The position numbers were made by a program, and so were the translations under genes. Positions 45,601-57,907 of a stretch of 64,000 bases of DNA are shown here, in pieces (position 1 is the first letter of the stretch; every line of letters begins with the position of its first letter). The DNA lies in assembly GCA_026874595.1 (NCBI GenBank), contig CM049306.1, positions 107,217,142-107,281,141 of the forward strand. The letters run 5' to 3'. The DNA comes from Sipunculus nudus (taxonomy: Eukaryota; Annelida; Sipuncula; Golfingiida; Sipunculidae). Under the pieces are notes generated by a model that did no database searches, had not been told where the DNA came from, and worked only from the letters and a program-made list of their open reading frames with translations.

Positions 45601-48600
45601 AAAGAGGGGCCCAGTTAAGGGAGGTGATCGCTATTTGTGAACAGCGGCTCTCCGCGACATTCAGAAAGCATCCTGGAGAATAACCATAAACATTCCTTCA
45701 TGTTACGTCATCCCATGATACAAGCCACATGAGTTCAGAGTCCATAATTTAAAGAGATTACGTCCGGAGTTCGAGGATTTCTGGACAGAGCCAGTGTAGA
45801 CAAACAAGAGGTAACACACTCATTTTCCTTTCCATCAAACAAGTCCCGGGAAGTTCGTGATAGGTCAAGACATACACACAGCAAGCAGATATATTAAAGC
45901 TGGGTGAATGTGGAACTAATGAAGCTCCATTAACTACAGACGACTGGCTTCTGTTATTGTTGTTCTTGGTAGCTAGCTCTTTACATTAACATCTACTACA
46001 TGACGGTGCAATGATAGGGACACTCTATGTAATGGGTTTATACAAACTAAGCTACATATGGTAAAGTTATGGCACTATACTTATCTGTAGGGAGCAATTG
46101 TTAAGTATTAGGCCCAAAATGTGGAGAAATGTTGAAACGGTAGAGATGAAAAAGCTGGAAGATAACTTTGATGATGAATCAACAGGTCAAGCGCAGCAGC
46201 CGCGTAAAGCAAGAAAAATAAAGCCAAGTCCGCCTCACAGGGACAGCAGGAGAGACGCACACCCACACATACAACCCCCCCCCCCCCCACACACACACAC
46301 ACTCCCTGCACCCGCAGCACCGCAAGGCCTACCTACAACTCACCATGAGCAAAACCTTGATATAAGGCTATTATACGTTTATTTAAGGATGTTAGTTTGT
46401 GGCCAATTCGAACTGTTCTGAAAACCCTGAACCCTGCAGGTCTTATCCCAAGCCTTTACCAATATAAGAACGAGCAGGAAGATTTATAGTATTAATTGTG
46501 TACATTTGCTCACTGTTGCATGCGGCTGAGAGCAGTTACTGTTACAGTAAATCTATCCAAAAAAATGGAAGTGTAAATTGTGTAGGCCTATGTGACATTA
46601 GTAAGTCGGTAACGATGCTCCGATAAAATGTTAACTATTTAATGGTATTTGAAGTATTTAATCATCCGATAGACAGGGACGTCCGACATTTAATAAAAGT
46701 GTCTCAGCGCAGTAGAAGCATGCATAATGAAAAATCAATGGTGAACCAGCTGAACATCATCTGATCTGATAAATTAATTAATAGTTTAGATTCAAAAAAT
46801 AAATTATTGTTTAGAAACGTAACCATGGCACACTTATCGTGTACAGTATCGTGAGTGAATTTAGTATCATCAGTCATTGTATCATGCAGCCACATAGGCA
46901 CCTGTATAACACCGTCGGGGATATAGCTCTATAATGAATGGGCTTCGGTTGACATTACATGTAATATTGATGTTAAGCTGAATGGTAGTGGTGTTTCAGG
47001 CAACAAAACAGCGATCAAAGCTTTCTACCCTTTTTAAGCAGGAATCGGTGTTATATACAATTCTATTTCTGGCATATGGATAAAAGTAATACAGAGTTGT
47101 TTGACAATGTGCCCAACAGCCTTGATTACAAATAAAATAAATGTGATAAAAGCACTGGAGTGATTCGAAGATTGTCCGTGAGACTGGACATTAAAAATTA
47201 TTGACAACAGAGGCAATATTACAATTCGTAAATTCATTCATGAATATTCATTCCTTTATCAGTCTAAGGGAACATTCTGGATGGTGCGATGTTCAAAGTG
47301 CAAATAGGGGAACACGTGTCCTCTGATAAAGACAAAATAACATACACTGATATAAGGACAGACTCATCAATAGGTGTGAACGTTAACCTTTCTATAATGC
47401 ATTTTAAACTGTCTAGTCCTCTATAACCTGTACTATGCCGCGTGTACGATGAAAGTCCGCGGTAACCTTTTTCTTATCTGCCATGGAATGCAGGCCCTTG
47501 AAATAATAATATTATTGTGATGGATAAAGTAGACCTGAAGTTCTAATAACCACTGGTGTGTGTAATTAGTGGGTTTGAACTTGCTGGGAAGCGGGGGGGG
47601 GGGGGGGGGCTTTGCATGTCAGTTCCTGGTTTATTGATTATTGATTGAGTCCATCCCTGCCCTCATATTAATCTGCTGACACTGAGTGATAACAGCCTTC
47701 TCATCCAGTTCACGATCTATTAATATTTATTCGGTAAATCGTTGTTTCCATATAGAAAACTGCTGATACTGAGTGAGATCGGTACACGTGCACTCTCTGC
47801 TTTGACTACCATACAGTAAGTTGGTGTCTGACTTTTTGATAATAACTGATGCTGAATGAAACTATAGCTAACAATTATGTAGTACATTCGGCCATAGAAA
47901 GTTGGCTAGGTGACAATTCTTGTATATATGTTCACTCTGACTACCAATGAACCATTACTGCTGTTGAAATCCTTCCAGCAAGTGTTCTCTCTGTTTTCAC
48001 ACATTTTAAAATCTCAAGCTCCAGACTCCATTATGATTAGCCTCACATTCGACCATTCTATCCATTTTTCTGTATACTAAACATGTCGTGCCGCCATCTT
48101 TTGGACAGTAGTGGAAGTACTTTTCCCGTGGAAGGCATTACCAGCTAGTCTTTATAATAATTGTGACACATTTATCTTGAAAAAGATAAAGATAGTTAAA
48201 GTCCCTGAGGTAAAGCAAGAGCGACCTTCCTTATGCTTAACCACAAATGTAGAATCTAAGAAAGCATTTTCCCCAGAAAATGATTATTTTTTTACTTTAA
48301 AAGGTGTTTTGTAATTGACGATTAAAATGTAATATGATATCCGTGTTGTTTGGAAAGTTGGTCGTGACCGTTTTTGGCGCAATGCATACGGTGACCGGGG
48401 GGAACATCCATGGGTTCCTATAACAACAGTAAAGAACACGGAACATTCTGATCGGAAGGTTTCCCTTGATATGTGATGTCCTTCATGGTTCTTCATCGGT
48501 TAATCTTTTCCATACACTGTTTAGCCTGATTTACTTGTACAAGTTTATGTTAACAAAACATTGTCATTATAACCAGGTCGTCCTACAAATATGAAGATAT

Positions 48601-49969
48601 AATCAAACATGTAAAATATATAAAAAGTATAAAAATTTTTATAAGGTTCATACTAAATTTCCCCCAGGTTTTGAGTTTTTGTAAAGAAATTCAAATAAAC
48701 AAATATGAAAATATATAGCTGAATACATATACATACAAATATTAGTTACATAAGGGGCGTGACAGAACATTTCCCTCAATATTGTCTTCGTGGAGGTAGA
48801 GCCTTTGGTTGACCGACTATGCGGAGCATGCTACACCTTCATTCCGTTGATAGAAGCGTAAAATACAGATTAATCCGCCTTTGGGATTAAAAAGGTCGAT
48901 TCCCGAAAATAATTGGAGCAGACACTAAAGTTCCATTATAGTGGTCCAGCCCTGCGAGATTGAAGAGCAAGCGGACCATGATATTATACCTCCATAAAAG
49001 ATATAATAACCTATTGACTCATAAATGTTCCTGGGAGCACGCTCGTCGCATACTTATTAGAGGTTAATTAATTTTGTTGTCACCGTCAGGTGGCGAAGTA
49101 TCATTTTGCCCTTGATTGCTACCGTTGGTGATTTGGTTTGTCTGTAAGCAGCTTCACTTAAAGTTCCTTACTATTAGTTCAAGTATAACACCCAGAAAAA
49201 TGCATTTAATTTTGGAGGTTATAAGGATCACCATGACATACTTGTAACTTAAAGTATTTATATACATATGACAATACCTATGTCCAAACGTCCCTCAGAG
49301 CCACTCACTGATATCAGGGGACGCGTCCTTCCTGGAGCTGACTGTGATTCAACTATGGTGAACCGATATACTCATTTTCACATCACAGTAAAGTTTGATT
49401 AGGATCCTGGCGGAGGCTGAGGTCTCTGTCTACCTTTATTTTTTTTCTCTGTTGTGAACAATTGGTACCGTCTGTCGTAATGCTTAAAATGAACACTGTC
49501 AACAAATCAAAGATCACCAAGACCAAACTGTACAATCTCTGCAGTATCATAGCTCAAATTTATATAATATCTGGATAAGTCTTAACCATGCATGAAAATA
49601 TAATGTTTTTATTTGTTTTCGTTTGGTAGAAACCATCATTAGCAAGCCCCTGATATGTTATGTAAGAATGTAACTTCTTCATCAGGAAGTGCCTTAAAGG
49701 AAGTGATGCCTGTTTGTGTACTTGAATGAAATGGTAACTTGAAACATGACTCAATGATTTAAAATAAGCAATCCTTTTTTTTTAAAAAGCACACATAAAT
49801 AATTAACATATACAGATATGAAAGTTCATTACGTAAACTATTGCCATCTCCAGTAAGGCGCATCAAGTTTACATTACCTAGAGGTAGTGACATCTGGTGG
49901 AGACTGAAAGCATTATTTATTTCATTAATAGGTGAATGTCTGTTACGATCATCGTAATGGGGTGGACCC
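45601..49969. other. no gene recognised
   Basis: Noncoding DNA with a poly(C)-(CA)n compound microsatellite at about 46277-46302 and a poly(G) tract at about 47591-47609. Open frames present are short and carry no recognisable motif. Confidence 0.5.
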
Positions 49970-50108
49970 CAGTGGCGTCAATTTATCTTCAAGGGGGGGG
50001 GGGGGGGGGGATGACTCGCAGGGTGGGGAGATGACTCGCAATGGTGGGGGGGGGGGGATGACAGGTGTGGGGGTAGTCAAAATTGGGATAAAACAGACAT
50101 GTTTATAC

Positions 50109-50164
<56 letters not shown>

Positions 50165-50450
50165 TATTGTCCGTGTGACATATCGAATATATATATCTTA
50201 TATATAAGGTTTTATAAATAAGGTATATGTTAATTCTAAACCATTTATCTATTAATATTTCATAGAAAACTTATAAATGGAACCAAAGTCTATAATTCTA
50301 TTTATTTATATATTTTATTTGAAATATAAAAAAACATTATTCTCTGAAAAGTAGGGGTGGGGGTGATTACATTGACCATCCCCCCCCCCCCCCCATGCCA
50401 AAAGGTGGGGGGGATATATACCCCCATCCCCCCCTATATTGACGCCCCTG
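49970..50450. mobile_element. hAT-type MITE with perfect 8-bp target duplication
   Basis: The left terminus CAGTGGCGTCAATTTATC and the reverse complement of the right terminus, CAGGGGCGTCAATATAGG, form inverted repeats of about 18 bp. The element is flanked by GTGGACCC on both sides (49962-49969 and 50451-50458). Eight-base duplications and CAG-starting termini are the hAT hallmarks. The 481-bp interior has poly(G)/poly(C) arms and a (TA)n tract (50107-50159), with no transposase. It is non-autonomous. Confidence 0.85.
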
Positions 50451-50458
50451 GTGGACCC

Positions 50459-51989
50459 CTTGTGAAAATCAGCAATGACAAGAGCACGCGACATGTGAAT
50501 GTCATCGCCACACGCGATGAGGCTTCGTTGGTGAACGTGTCTACGTGAAGACGAATGGGATGAACCTAAACTTAAAAGCGATGAGCTCTACCAGTAAGAT
50601 GGGATTTGCAAATCGTTAGTCTTTTTTAATTTTTTTTCTGCGATAACCCCCTGACATAATTCAAGCAGCTTGTAATTTGGCAATTATCAGTTTTTGGAGC
50701 AGTTGTAATTATTTTAAAATAATACTTGGCATTTTGCGATGTCGTTCCAGAACAGTCGGTCCGTTGGTAAACAAGACAAATTGATATCCGTAATTTGTTC
50801 AACAAATTGCCGGGGATTTTAATTCAAGAAATTACTCTGCTAATAAAAGACGTAGTTTATAACAGGCTTACATCCTGATTTTTTGGAAACAGGCATATTT
50901 TGACAAAGCATTAGCGAAATAAATTAACCCTCTCCACATTTACACAAACACTTTGTACTTTTTAGTTGGCGGTTTTGATCATCCGGGTCCCGTACGTTGG
51001 TAAAGATAAATCAAAATAAATCAAGATATAAAAACTATAAGTTGATATTCCTTTAGGAATTCCTTCACGAAGTCCATATTGTTCCCTCTCAGTAGACATT
51101 TTTTTTATATCAGTGATCAAAATTTTTCATTCGCTTACCTCAAAGAAAAAATTAATGTTTACCCTTGTGACACAAATATTTTTTCTGCCCAGTTGAAAGA
51201 CTGAAATTCATAATTTCATATGAGCTGTGCTTAAGGTCTTCACGCACATATACTTGCGTGCGCGCACACACATACACATATGAAATGTACCGATAAAAAG
51301 GATCTTCATTTATTCTTTAAGTTTCTGATAATACGGTGTTATTTGAGAAAGCTTTTAACTAGGGGATGCCTCTCTTATAGTTTGGGGATAAATTTAAGAT
51401 ATGTTATCCAAATTGCATTCCTGGGGATCAAATGGCTTACGTATTCGTTATAGCCCAGTGAAATGTTTTGCATTATGTAAGGATTTACTAGGCGTGGGTC
51501 ATATATTGCAATCGCGAGGCTTAGCCGATCCGCTTTACTCTTACGATTTTGTTGCTAATTCGAAAACTTGTCAAACAATATCATGTTCGCCTATGTTTAT
51601 TGATCATGACAAGTCTCATCAGTTCCAATTCCTGCGCCATCTATATTTCCCCCTTTTTTTAAAACATTTTCCCTTTGCTTTGAGACTGCAAAATTTCATC
51701 GATTGTACCAGTTTGTCTTGAAACCTGGTGTGTTTATCATAGCTCACCTCATATTGTATATATAAGACATATTTTTCCCCGTCCCATCGCCTGTCATGTC
51801 GTCGTCAGGTTTCGTCTATATGGTTTCTTATGAAAACAATCACTTTGAAGCGCTCCTTAATTCGATTTAAATTTGAAAACACAAATTATATGTAGCAATA
51901 TCTCCTATAATTTTGAAAACTGGCGCCTTTGACACTGAAGTCATGGGTTTTGATTCCTCAGCTTTGATACATTAGTCGTTTCTACAAAG
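50459..51989. other. no gene recognised
   Basis: Noncoding. The open frame at about 51401-51721 shows no domain or codon signature that I recognise. Confidence 0.5.
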
Positions 51990-52440
51990 TTCTCTGATGA
52001 GATCGAAAACGTTGACCTTGGCCAGATCTCCAAGGTCAAATCAGCTGACTCATCTTAGGATATCTTGTAAACGTGATAATGAAGGAAGTATTGCATATTT
52101 CACCCTCACATTCAACAACAAATTTTGGTGTACTGTATATTTTGTCATTAAATTTGACACACTAGTTGTTGAAATTAAGTTCTCGGATGAGATCGGGAAA
52201 TAGTGACCATGGCCGTGATATTCAAGGTCAGATAAACCGAAAAACAGTTCATCATCTTTAGGATATTTATGAACGTGATTAACTTTGAAAGTATTGCATA
52301 TTTTTCCTCAAAATATGACACACAAGCTGTTTCCAAGTTGGTCTTCAAGATCATCTCTGTGGCATTCTAGGCTTATTGTGACCCATTTTGAAGTGCGGAT
52401 GTCTCGGATGAGTTTGATAAACTGGTATATATGCACGGAG
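51990..52440 (+). repeat. tandem pair of AAGGTCA-containing repeats
   Basis: Two units about 195-220 bp apart share 'gatgagatcg', 'caaggtca', 'ggatat', 'aacgtgat', 'gtattgcatattt' and 'gacacac' blocks. A more diverged piece precedes them near 51840-51990. Related in style to the repeats at 40200-40620. Confidence 0.6.
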
Positions 52441-52853
52441 TTGAGTTAAACATTTGCAATCATCACCTGCTAAGAAACATCTTTATTATATGAGTTACCA
52501 AACATCTCAATAAAGCCGCAGGTACCAGCACGAAATTTTACATGCTTGTTAACCACTCGGCTGAAACGCAGATGTCAGCTTTATCTGACTCCGTCCGCAT
52601 TGGTTAACGCTTGTATGGTGTTTTCATATTCTTTGTTTAATGTATTGCTGCCGACTCTCATCAACAGCTGGCACCGAAGAAATATATATCCTGTGTATAT
52701 TTTCACTTTTTTGTTAAATGTTATTTAGAACCACAGACCATAGATAGCAGGACACATGTCAACCATCAAATCTTGCAATTCAAACATTACATGCAAACCA
52801 GGTCTAATTTCAGATTTCCTTGCAAATCCCAAATTAGGTCAATTAGGCAGCAA

Positions 52854-54537
52854 GTAATGAGCCAATCTTAGATAAGCCACCAGTTAAAATACTCCTAATA
52901 TAAACCGCATCATCTAAAGTGTAATGAGCCAAACTGAGATGAGCGTCATGGCCAATAAGCCACCAGTTATAATACTCCTCATATAAACCGCATCATCTCA
53001 AGTAATGAGCCAATCGGAGGTGAGCGTCATGGCCAATAAGCCACCAGTTATAATACTCCTCATATTAACCGCATAATCTCAAGTAATGAGCCAAACTGAG
53101 ATGAGCGTCATGGCCAATAAGCCACCAGTTATAATACTCCTCATATAAACCGCATTATCTCAAGTAATGAGCCAATCGGAGGTGAGCGTCATGGCCAATA
53201 AGCCACCAGTTATAATACTCCTCATATAAACCGCATCATCTTAAGTAATGAGCCAATCTTAGATGATCGTCATGGCCAATAAGCCACCAGTTATAATACT
53301 CCTCATATAAACCGCATCATCTCAAGTAATGAGCCAATCTTAGATGATCGTCATGGCCAATAAGCCACCAGTTATAATACTCCTCATATAAACCGCATCA
53401 TCTCAAGTAATGAGCCAATCTTAGATGATCGTCATGGCCAATAAACCACCAGTTATAATACTCCTCATGAAAACCGCATAATCTCAAGTAATGAGCCAAT
53501 CGGAGGTGAGCGTCATGGCCAATAAGCCACCAGTTATAATACTCCTCATATAAACCGCATCATCTCAAGTAATGAGCCAATCGGAGGTGAGCGTCATGGC
53601 CAATAAGCCACCAGTTATAATACTCCTCATATAAACCGCATCATCTTAAGTAATGAGCCAATCTTAGATGATCGTCATGGCCAATAAACCACCAGTTATA
53701 ATACTCCTCATATAAACCGCATCATCTCAAGTAATGAGCCAATCTTAGATGATCGTCATGGCCAATAAACCACCAGTTATAATACTCCTCATATAAACCG
53801 CATCATCTTAAGTAATGAGCCAATCTTAGATGATCGTCATGGCCAATAAACCACCAGTTATAATACTCCTCATATAAACCGCATCATCTTAAGTAATGAG
53901 CCAATCTTAGATGATCGTCATGGCCAATAAGCCACCAGTTATAATACTCCTCATATTAACCGCATCATCTCAAGTAATGAGCCAATCTTAGATGATCGTC
54001 ATGGCCAATAAGCCACCAGTTATAATACTCCTCATATAAACCGCATCATCTTAAGAAATGAGCCAATCTTAGATGATCGTCATGGCCAATAAACCACCAG
54101 TTATAATACTCCTCATATAAACCGCATCATCTTAAGTAATGAGCCAATCTTAGATTATCGTCATGGCCAATAAACAACCAGTTATAATACTCCTCATGAA
54201 AACCGCATCATCTCAAGTAATGAGCCTATCTGAGATGATCGTCATGGCCAATAAACCACCAGTTATAATACTCCTCATATTAACCGCATCATCTCAAGTA
54301 ATGAGCCAATCGGAGGTGAGCGTCATGGCCAATAAGCCACCAGTTATAATACTCCTCATATTAACCGCATAATCTCAAGTAATGAGCCAATCGGAGGTGA
54401 GCGTCATGGCCAATAAGCCACCAGTTATAATACTCCTCATATAAACCGCATCATCTCAAGTAATGAGCCGATCGGAGGTGAGCGTCATGGCCAATAAGCC
54501 ACCAGTTATAATACTCCTCATATAAACCGCATCATCT
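52854..54537. repeat. 81-bp satellite, 20 units plus a deleted leading copy
   Basis: Unit starts fall exactly every 81 bp from 52921 to 54460 (19 x 81), so there is no indel in 20 units. A shorter 67-bp version precedes them. Units differ mainly in one diagnostic block: AATCGGAGGTGAGCG, AATCTTAGATGATCG or AAACTGAGATGAGCG. The order is mixed: the first four alternate, then there is a run of three TTAG units, two CGGAGG, seven TTAG, one intermediate and three CGGAGG. The unit core 'catggccaataagccaccag' is nearly invariant. Confidence 0.95.
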
Positions 54538-55332
54538 GCATGTGAACCCTTTGTTTATGATGCACTCTAATAACTGTCGGGGGTTGAATGTAATTTCATA
54601 GTGTCCGCACTGTTATATTGTTGCATGACTTGTATGTTGTTAAATCATTTCGTGTAATTGGTACGATTTCGTAAGTTGTGGGTCCTGGGATCTATAGAGC
54701 GGTTTGTATTTTCTTGATAACGGGTGTATGACTTGAGATAGAGGCTGGGCGGAATTTAGGAGAGAGCAGTCCGCTGAGTGCGATTGTAAGATTGATGTGC
54801 CAATAAACGTGTGTAATAACACTCCCTGTGCGACTTTATAACTAAAGTGGGTTTCCACCTAACGGTAGGCTGTGGCGAAAGCGAGCCACGCCATAACTAT
54901 ATTCATTATATTCACATGTATAAATACACATCAATCCCATCAAGGTTGCTTCCTACAGTATATATTGAACAAAGAGCTGTCATTTAAATGAACTGTAGTT
55001 TTTATTTCTTTCTTTCCACTACACATGTCCGTATCAAACATTTAAGTAATGAAAGACAAATATTTGTATGTTAGCTTTTGGTACACCTACGGGCCACTCT
55101 CTGTGTATATCCGATTAGTCGTGAAATGGAAGATTACATTATTTCGCTAAGTGCATGAGCGTTAGAGATTTTTTTCTTCTCGACAGCGCTGATACACTGG
55201 ATGGCGTCATTTGATACATACCCAGAACAGAAAGTCTGGGTAAAAAAAAGGGGAAACTTACATATATCAATTAAATTACTCATCCTGTCTGATGTGTAAG
55301 TAATATGTAGAGGTTAAATAAAAAAAAATCAA
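54538..55332. other. no gene recognised
   Basis: Noncoding sequence between the satellite and a MITE relative. Confidence 0.45.
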
Positions 55333-55511
55333 AGGTCTGTTGCAATAAGTTGACTTAAATCAGGTATAGAGGCCTGTTGTAATTACATTATACCAGTAGC
55401 GGGCCTAAATACCATTGTTGCAATTGTGACGTCACAACGGTTACTATATTGACGGACAGATGCCACTGGGCTTAAGTCATGACTTATGTCGCCTTATTTC
55501 AGCACACCACA
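55333..55511. mobile_element. diverged copy of the CRE-bearing MITE
   Basis: From about 55371 it aligns with 7759-7914: 'ggcctgttg', 'gggcctaaataccat', 'caattgtgacgtcac' with the CRE at 55427-55434, 'ctgggcttaagtca' and a worn right end. The extra piece at 55333-55362 resembles the inverted right end of the same element, so two copies may be nested or one rearranged. Confidence 0.65.
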
Positions 55512-55839
55512 CAGATGTTTATAGTAGTAAACTCTCTTCATGGGCAGGTAGCAGAAAATACTCCCGGACTCTTTTAATAAACACTTTGCGAACAAACCAA
55601 CATGTATATCTTCAACACAAATTAAATAAAAAATACTTTACTTAAATTACTTAATATTTTTTTTTTGTTTCTGCTACGTTTCCACATGTGTCCTTTAAAG
55701 TCTTAATATATTTACATTTTCAATAATGTCTGCTATAGCGCAATTTTGTAGAGCAAACTCTTAAACCGGAAACCCAATATTTCAACATCCCCTCCATTAT
55801 TTATTTCAGTACCTCCGTATCCATATACGCGACTGTGTT

Positions 55840-55891
55840 CTACCCTGAAAGCTTCTGGATATCGCATGAATCTGATGCTGAAATATTTCTC
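55840..55891 (-). CDS. candidate cytoplasmic-tail terminal exon of the EGF-repeat gene
   Basis: On the minus strand a good acceptor (cttctacttttcag) precedes a 52-nt frame. If spliced to the transmembrane exon ending at 57377 (phase 2), it would complete a Trp codon and add about 16 residues before a TAG at 55842-55840, with AATAAA 35 nt further on (55805-55800). The alternative is no splice at 57376: the transmembrane exon reads straight into TGA (57375-57373), leaving a very short tail ending RNKW. A longer overlapping open frame exists in another phase. Low confidence. Confidence 0.3.
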
Positions 55892-55999
55892 CTGAAAAGT
55901 AGAAGACACGGTGGAGCGTGCGGCGCGATACATTTTTGTCAGATCCATGTAGAATAAGGACTACTTTTATGAAGTTATACCTTTCGTTGACATATGCCC

Positions 56000-57370
56000 T
56001 AAGTCAATTGTAAATTACATAAAATAATTATGATAACGCTTGACGAACAATAAATTTTATAAAATGTCTGTTTTGCTCATTCCCAACAGCCGATCTTTAC
56101 CCTATATGCAACTGGATCGTCAAAATATGTTTCTTAACCATGACCAGTTTGGGCAATTATCCCGGCCGAAGTTAGACCGTCGTCAATCACTGCATGGTAT
56201 AAGGGGTCAGCTTTGTGCTGGCTTCAGACCTGACTCATGATGCAAGCATCGGGTTAGTAAACTGTGACCATTTCTCTTGCCTTGGATAGATATATTACCT
56301 GCGCTTACGTAGCACAAAAACGCCAACAGAAAGTTGGCGGCAGTATATTATATATGCAATCTTTGTGTCTGCTTATTAGTTTAAAGCTTAAAATTGTTTA
56401 AGTGTATTAACAACCTAGTTACTCCAATGTAATCTAAAATATATTGTCATATTTAATCTTTCAACTTCAATTTAATTGAAATTAAAATCAATTAAAGAGT
56501 GACGAGGCCGAGGCAATACGGTCATTGCCCTTTCTTTGCCAGTGCTAATTACCACTTTCGATACCGTCGATACGGTTACGAAAAACCTGTATTCCAAACA
56601 TGAATGATTCAACTGTGTGGTTCTGTTATGGATCAGGTTTGAAGGGTAATGTACATTCGATTTTCGACGAGGTTTCTGGACCGTTACATGAAGAAAGAAG
56701 GTCACGATGACCTGGTGTCATACATGACTGAAGAGCCTGCCCAAGTTAATTGTATAGAAAATTGTAGTTCTGTAGCTTTTAATAAGCCCTTTCAACGGAT
56801 GCTCATCGCAAATTCGACTTACTGTCAGCTATATGCAAAAAAATATGTACAATCATATAAATGTTACATAATATTACCCATGCATAGTATATCATGAATC
56901 GGCAGGTAATGTTATACTGCCTGCTTTTATAGAATATAATTAGGGTGTAGGTTTTTTACAGCTATTTCTAGCGACACTACAAGCGCTTTGTAAACCGTGT
57001 ACTCCATACATCTTCTGTTTGCTTATTTGCCCTACAAAGCCGGCTTTTCTATGGACGCGATCTTTCGTTTTGGCAACCTACAAAACACAAGAAAATAAGG
57101 TGCTAGAGTTCACCATCATGATTCATTTTATTTGTGTTTAAAATGTAAGGATGAATCTTCCGATTCTCTGTGTCAGTTTATATAAAATGAAGCAATAATG
57201 TGATACTCAGCAGATCAAAAGAGCCCTTAGTGGACTGACGAACACTTGAGGTGGAACACCCGCTCTGTATAGTTAAGCTTGCCATTAAAAAGGAACATGG
57301 TCGAACTACCGAGTGAAAAATCGGGATGACACTCCCGACGTACTGTACAGGTGGCACCGTGCTGTCTACT
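56000..57370. other. no gene recognised
   Basis: Between the candidate tail exon and the transmembrane exon; presumably intron or 3' flank of the EGF-repeat gene. No other exon is apparent. Confidence 0.4.
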
Positions 57371-57376
57371 ACTCAC

Positions 57377-57566
57377 CATTTGTTCCGGTACCGCCACTGA
57401 AGGACAAACATGATACCAGCAACCAGAACGATGATAAAACAGGCCACGAACAGCCCGATGGCCCAGGTAGGCTCCGGACACTCCTCTGTTTCCTCAGCCC
57501 CCTGAGCGTCAGCGTTTTGGCCCGCTGTACACGGACAAAACGGACAGTCCGGCTCCGGACAGGGGA
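57377..57566 (-). CDS. EGF-repeat membrane protein, transmembrane exon
   Basis: Acceptor ttattcctggcag and donor gtgagt on the minus strand. It starts with two bases completing a Val codon from the exon at 60263. It encodes a Cys-rich juxtamembrane piece (PCPEPDCPFCPC), an acidic linker (AEETEECPEP), one hydrophobic helix beginning AIGLFVACFI of about 21 residues, and a basic stop-transfer RYRNK. The protein is thus a type I single-pass membrane protein, with the EGF modules outside. If the donor is not used, TGA follows at once (57375-57373). No ITAM, NPxY or kinase domain is visible, so signalling by the tail cannot be claimed. Confidence 0.85.
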
Positions 57567-57907
57567 CTGCCAGGAATAACGTAGATAATATTAAAATATT
57601 ACAATATATAAAATATAAAAATGTAAAAATATAAAATGATCAATAAAATAAAATAGAACAATAAAAATATAAATATATATTCATATACATGTATATATAT
57701 GTACATACATGTATAATACAATATATGTTTAGTCCAATAACAGAACAATATAAAAAAGAACAACTAGAATTGGATTTAATCACATAAAAATCAATTATTA
57801 ATGAATATTTAATTTGAACAATGCACATTGCCAACCCGTCTGTTCTCTATTCGTTCTGTTCGGGTCACTTTCATACTCCTGCCATCTTTAAGTGTCGTTA
57901 TTGAATA

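Noticed and set aside
48111-48314. Lys-rich small ORF
   Set aside because: It lacks an ATG at its start, splice context and any recognisable motif.
52854-54537. CRISPR-like array of direct repeats
   Set aside because: Units are contiguous 81-bp copies with no unique spacers, in a eukaryotic context; it is a satellite.
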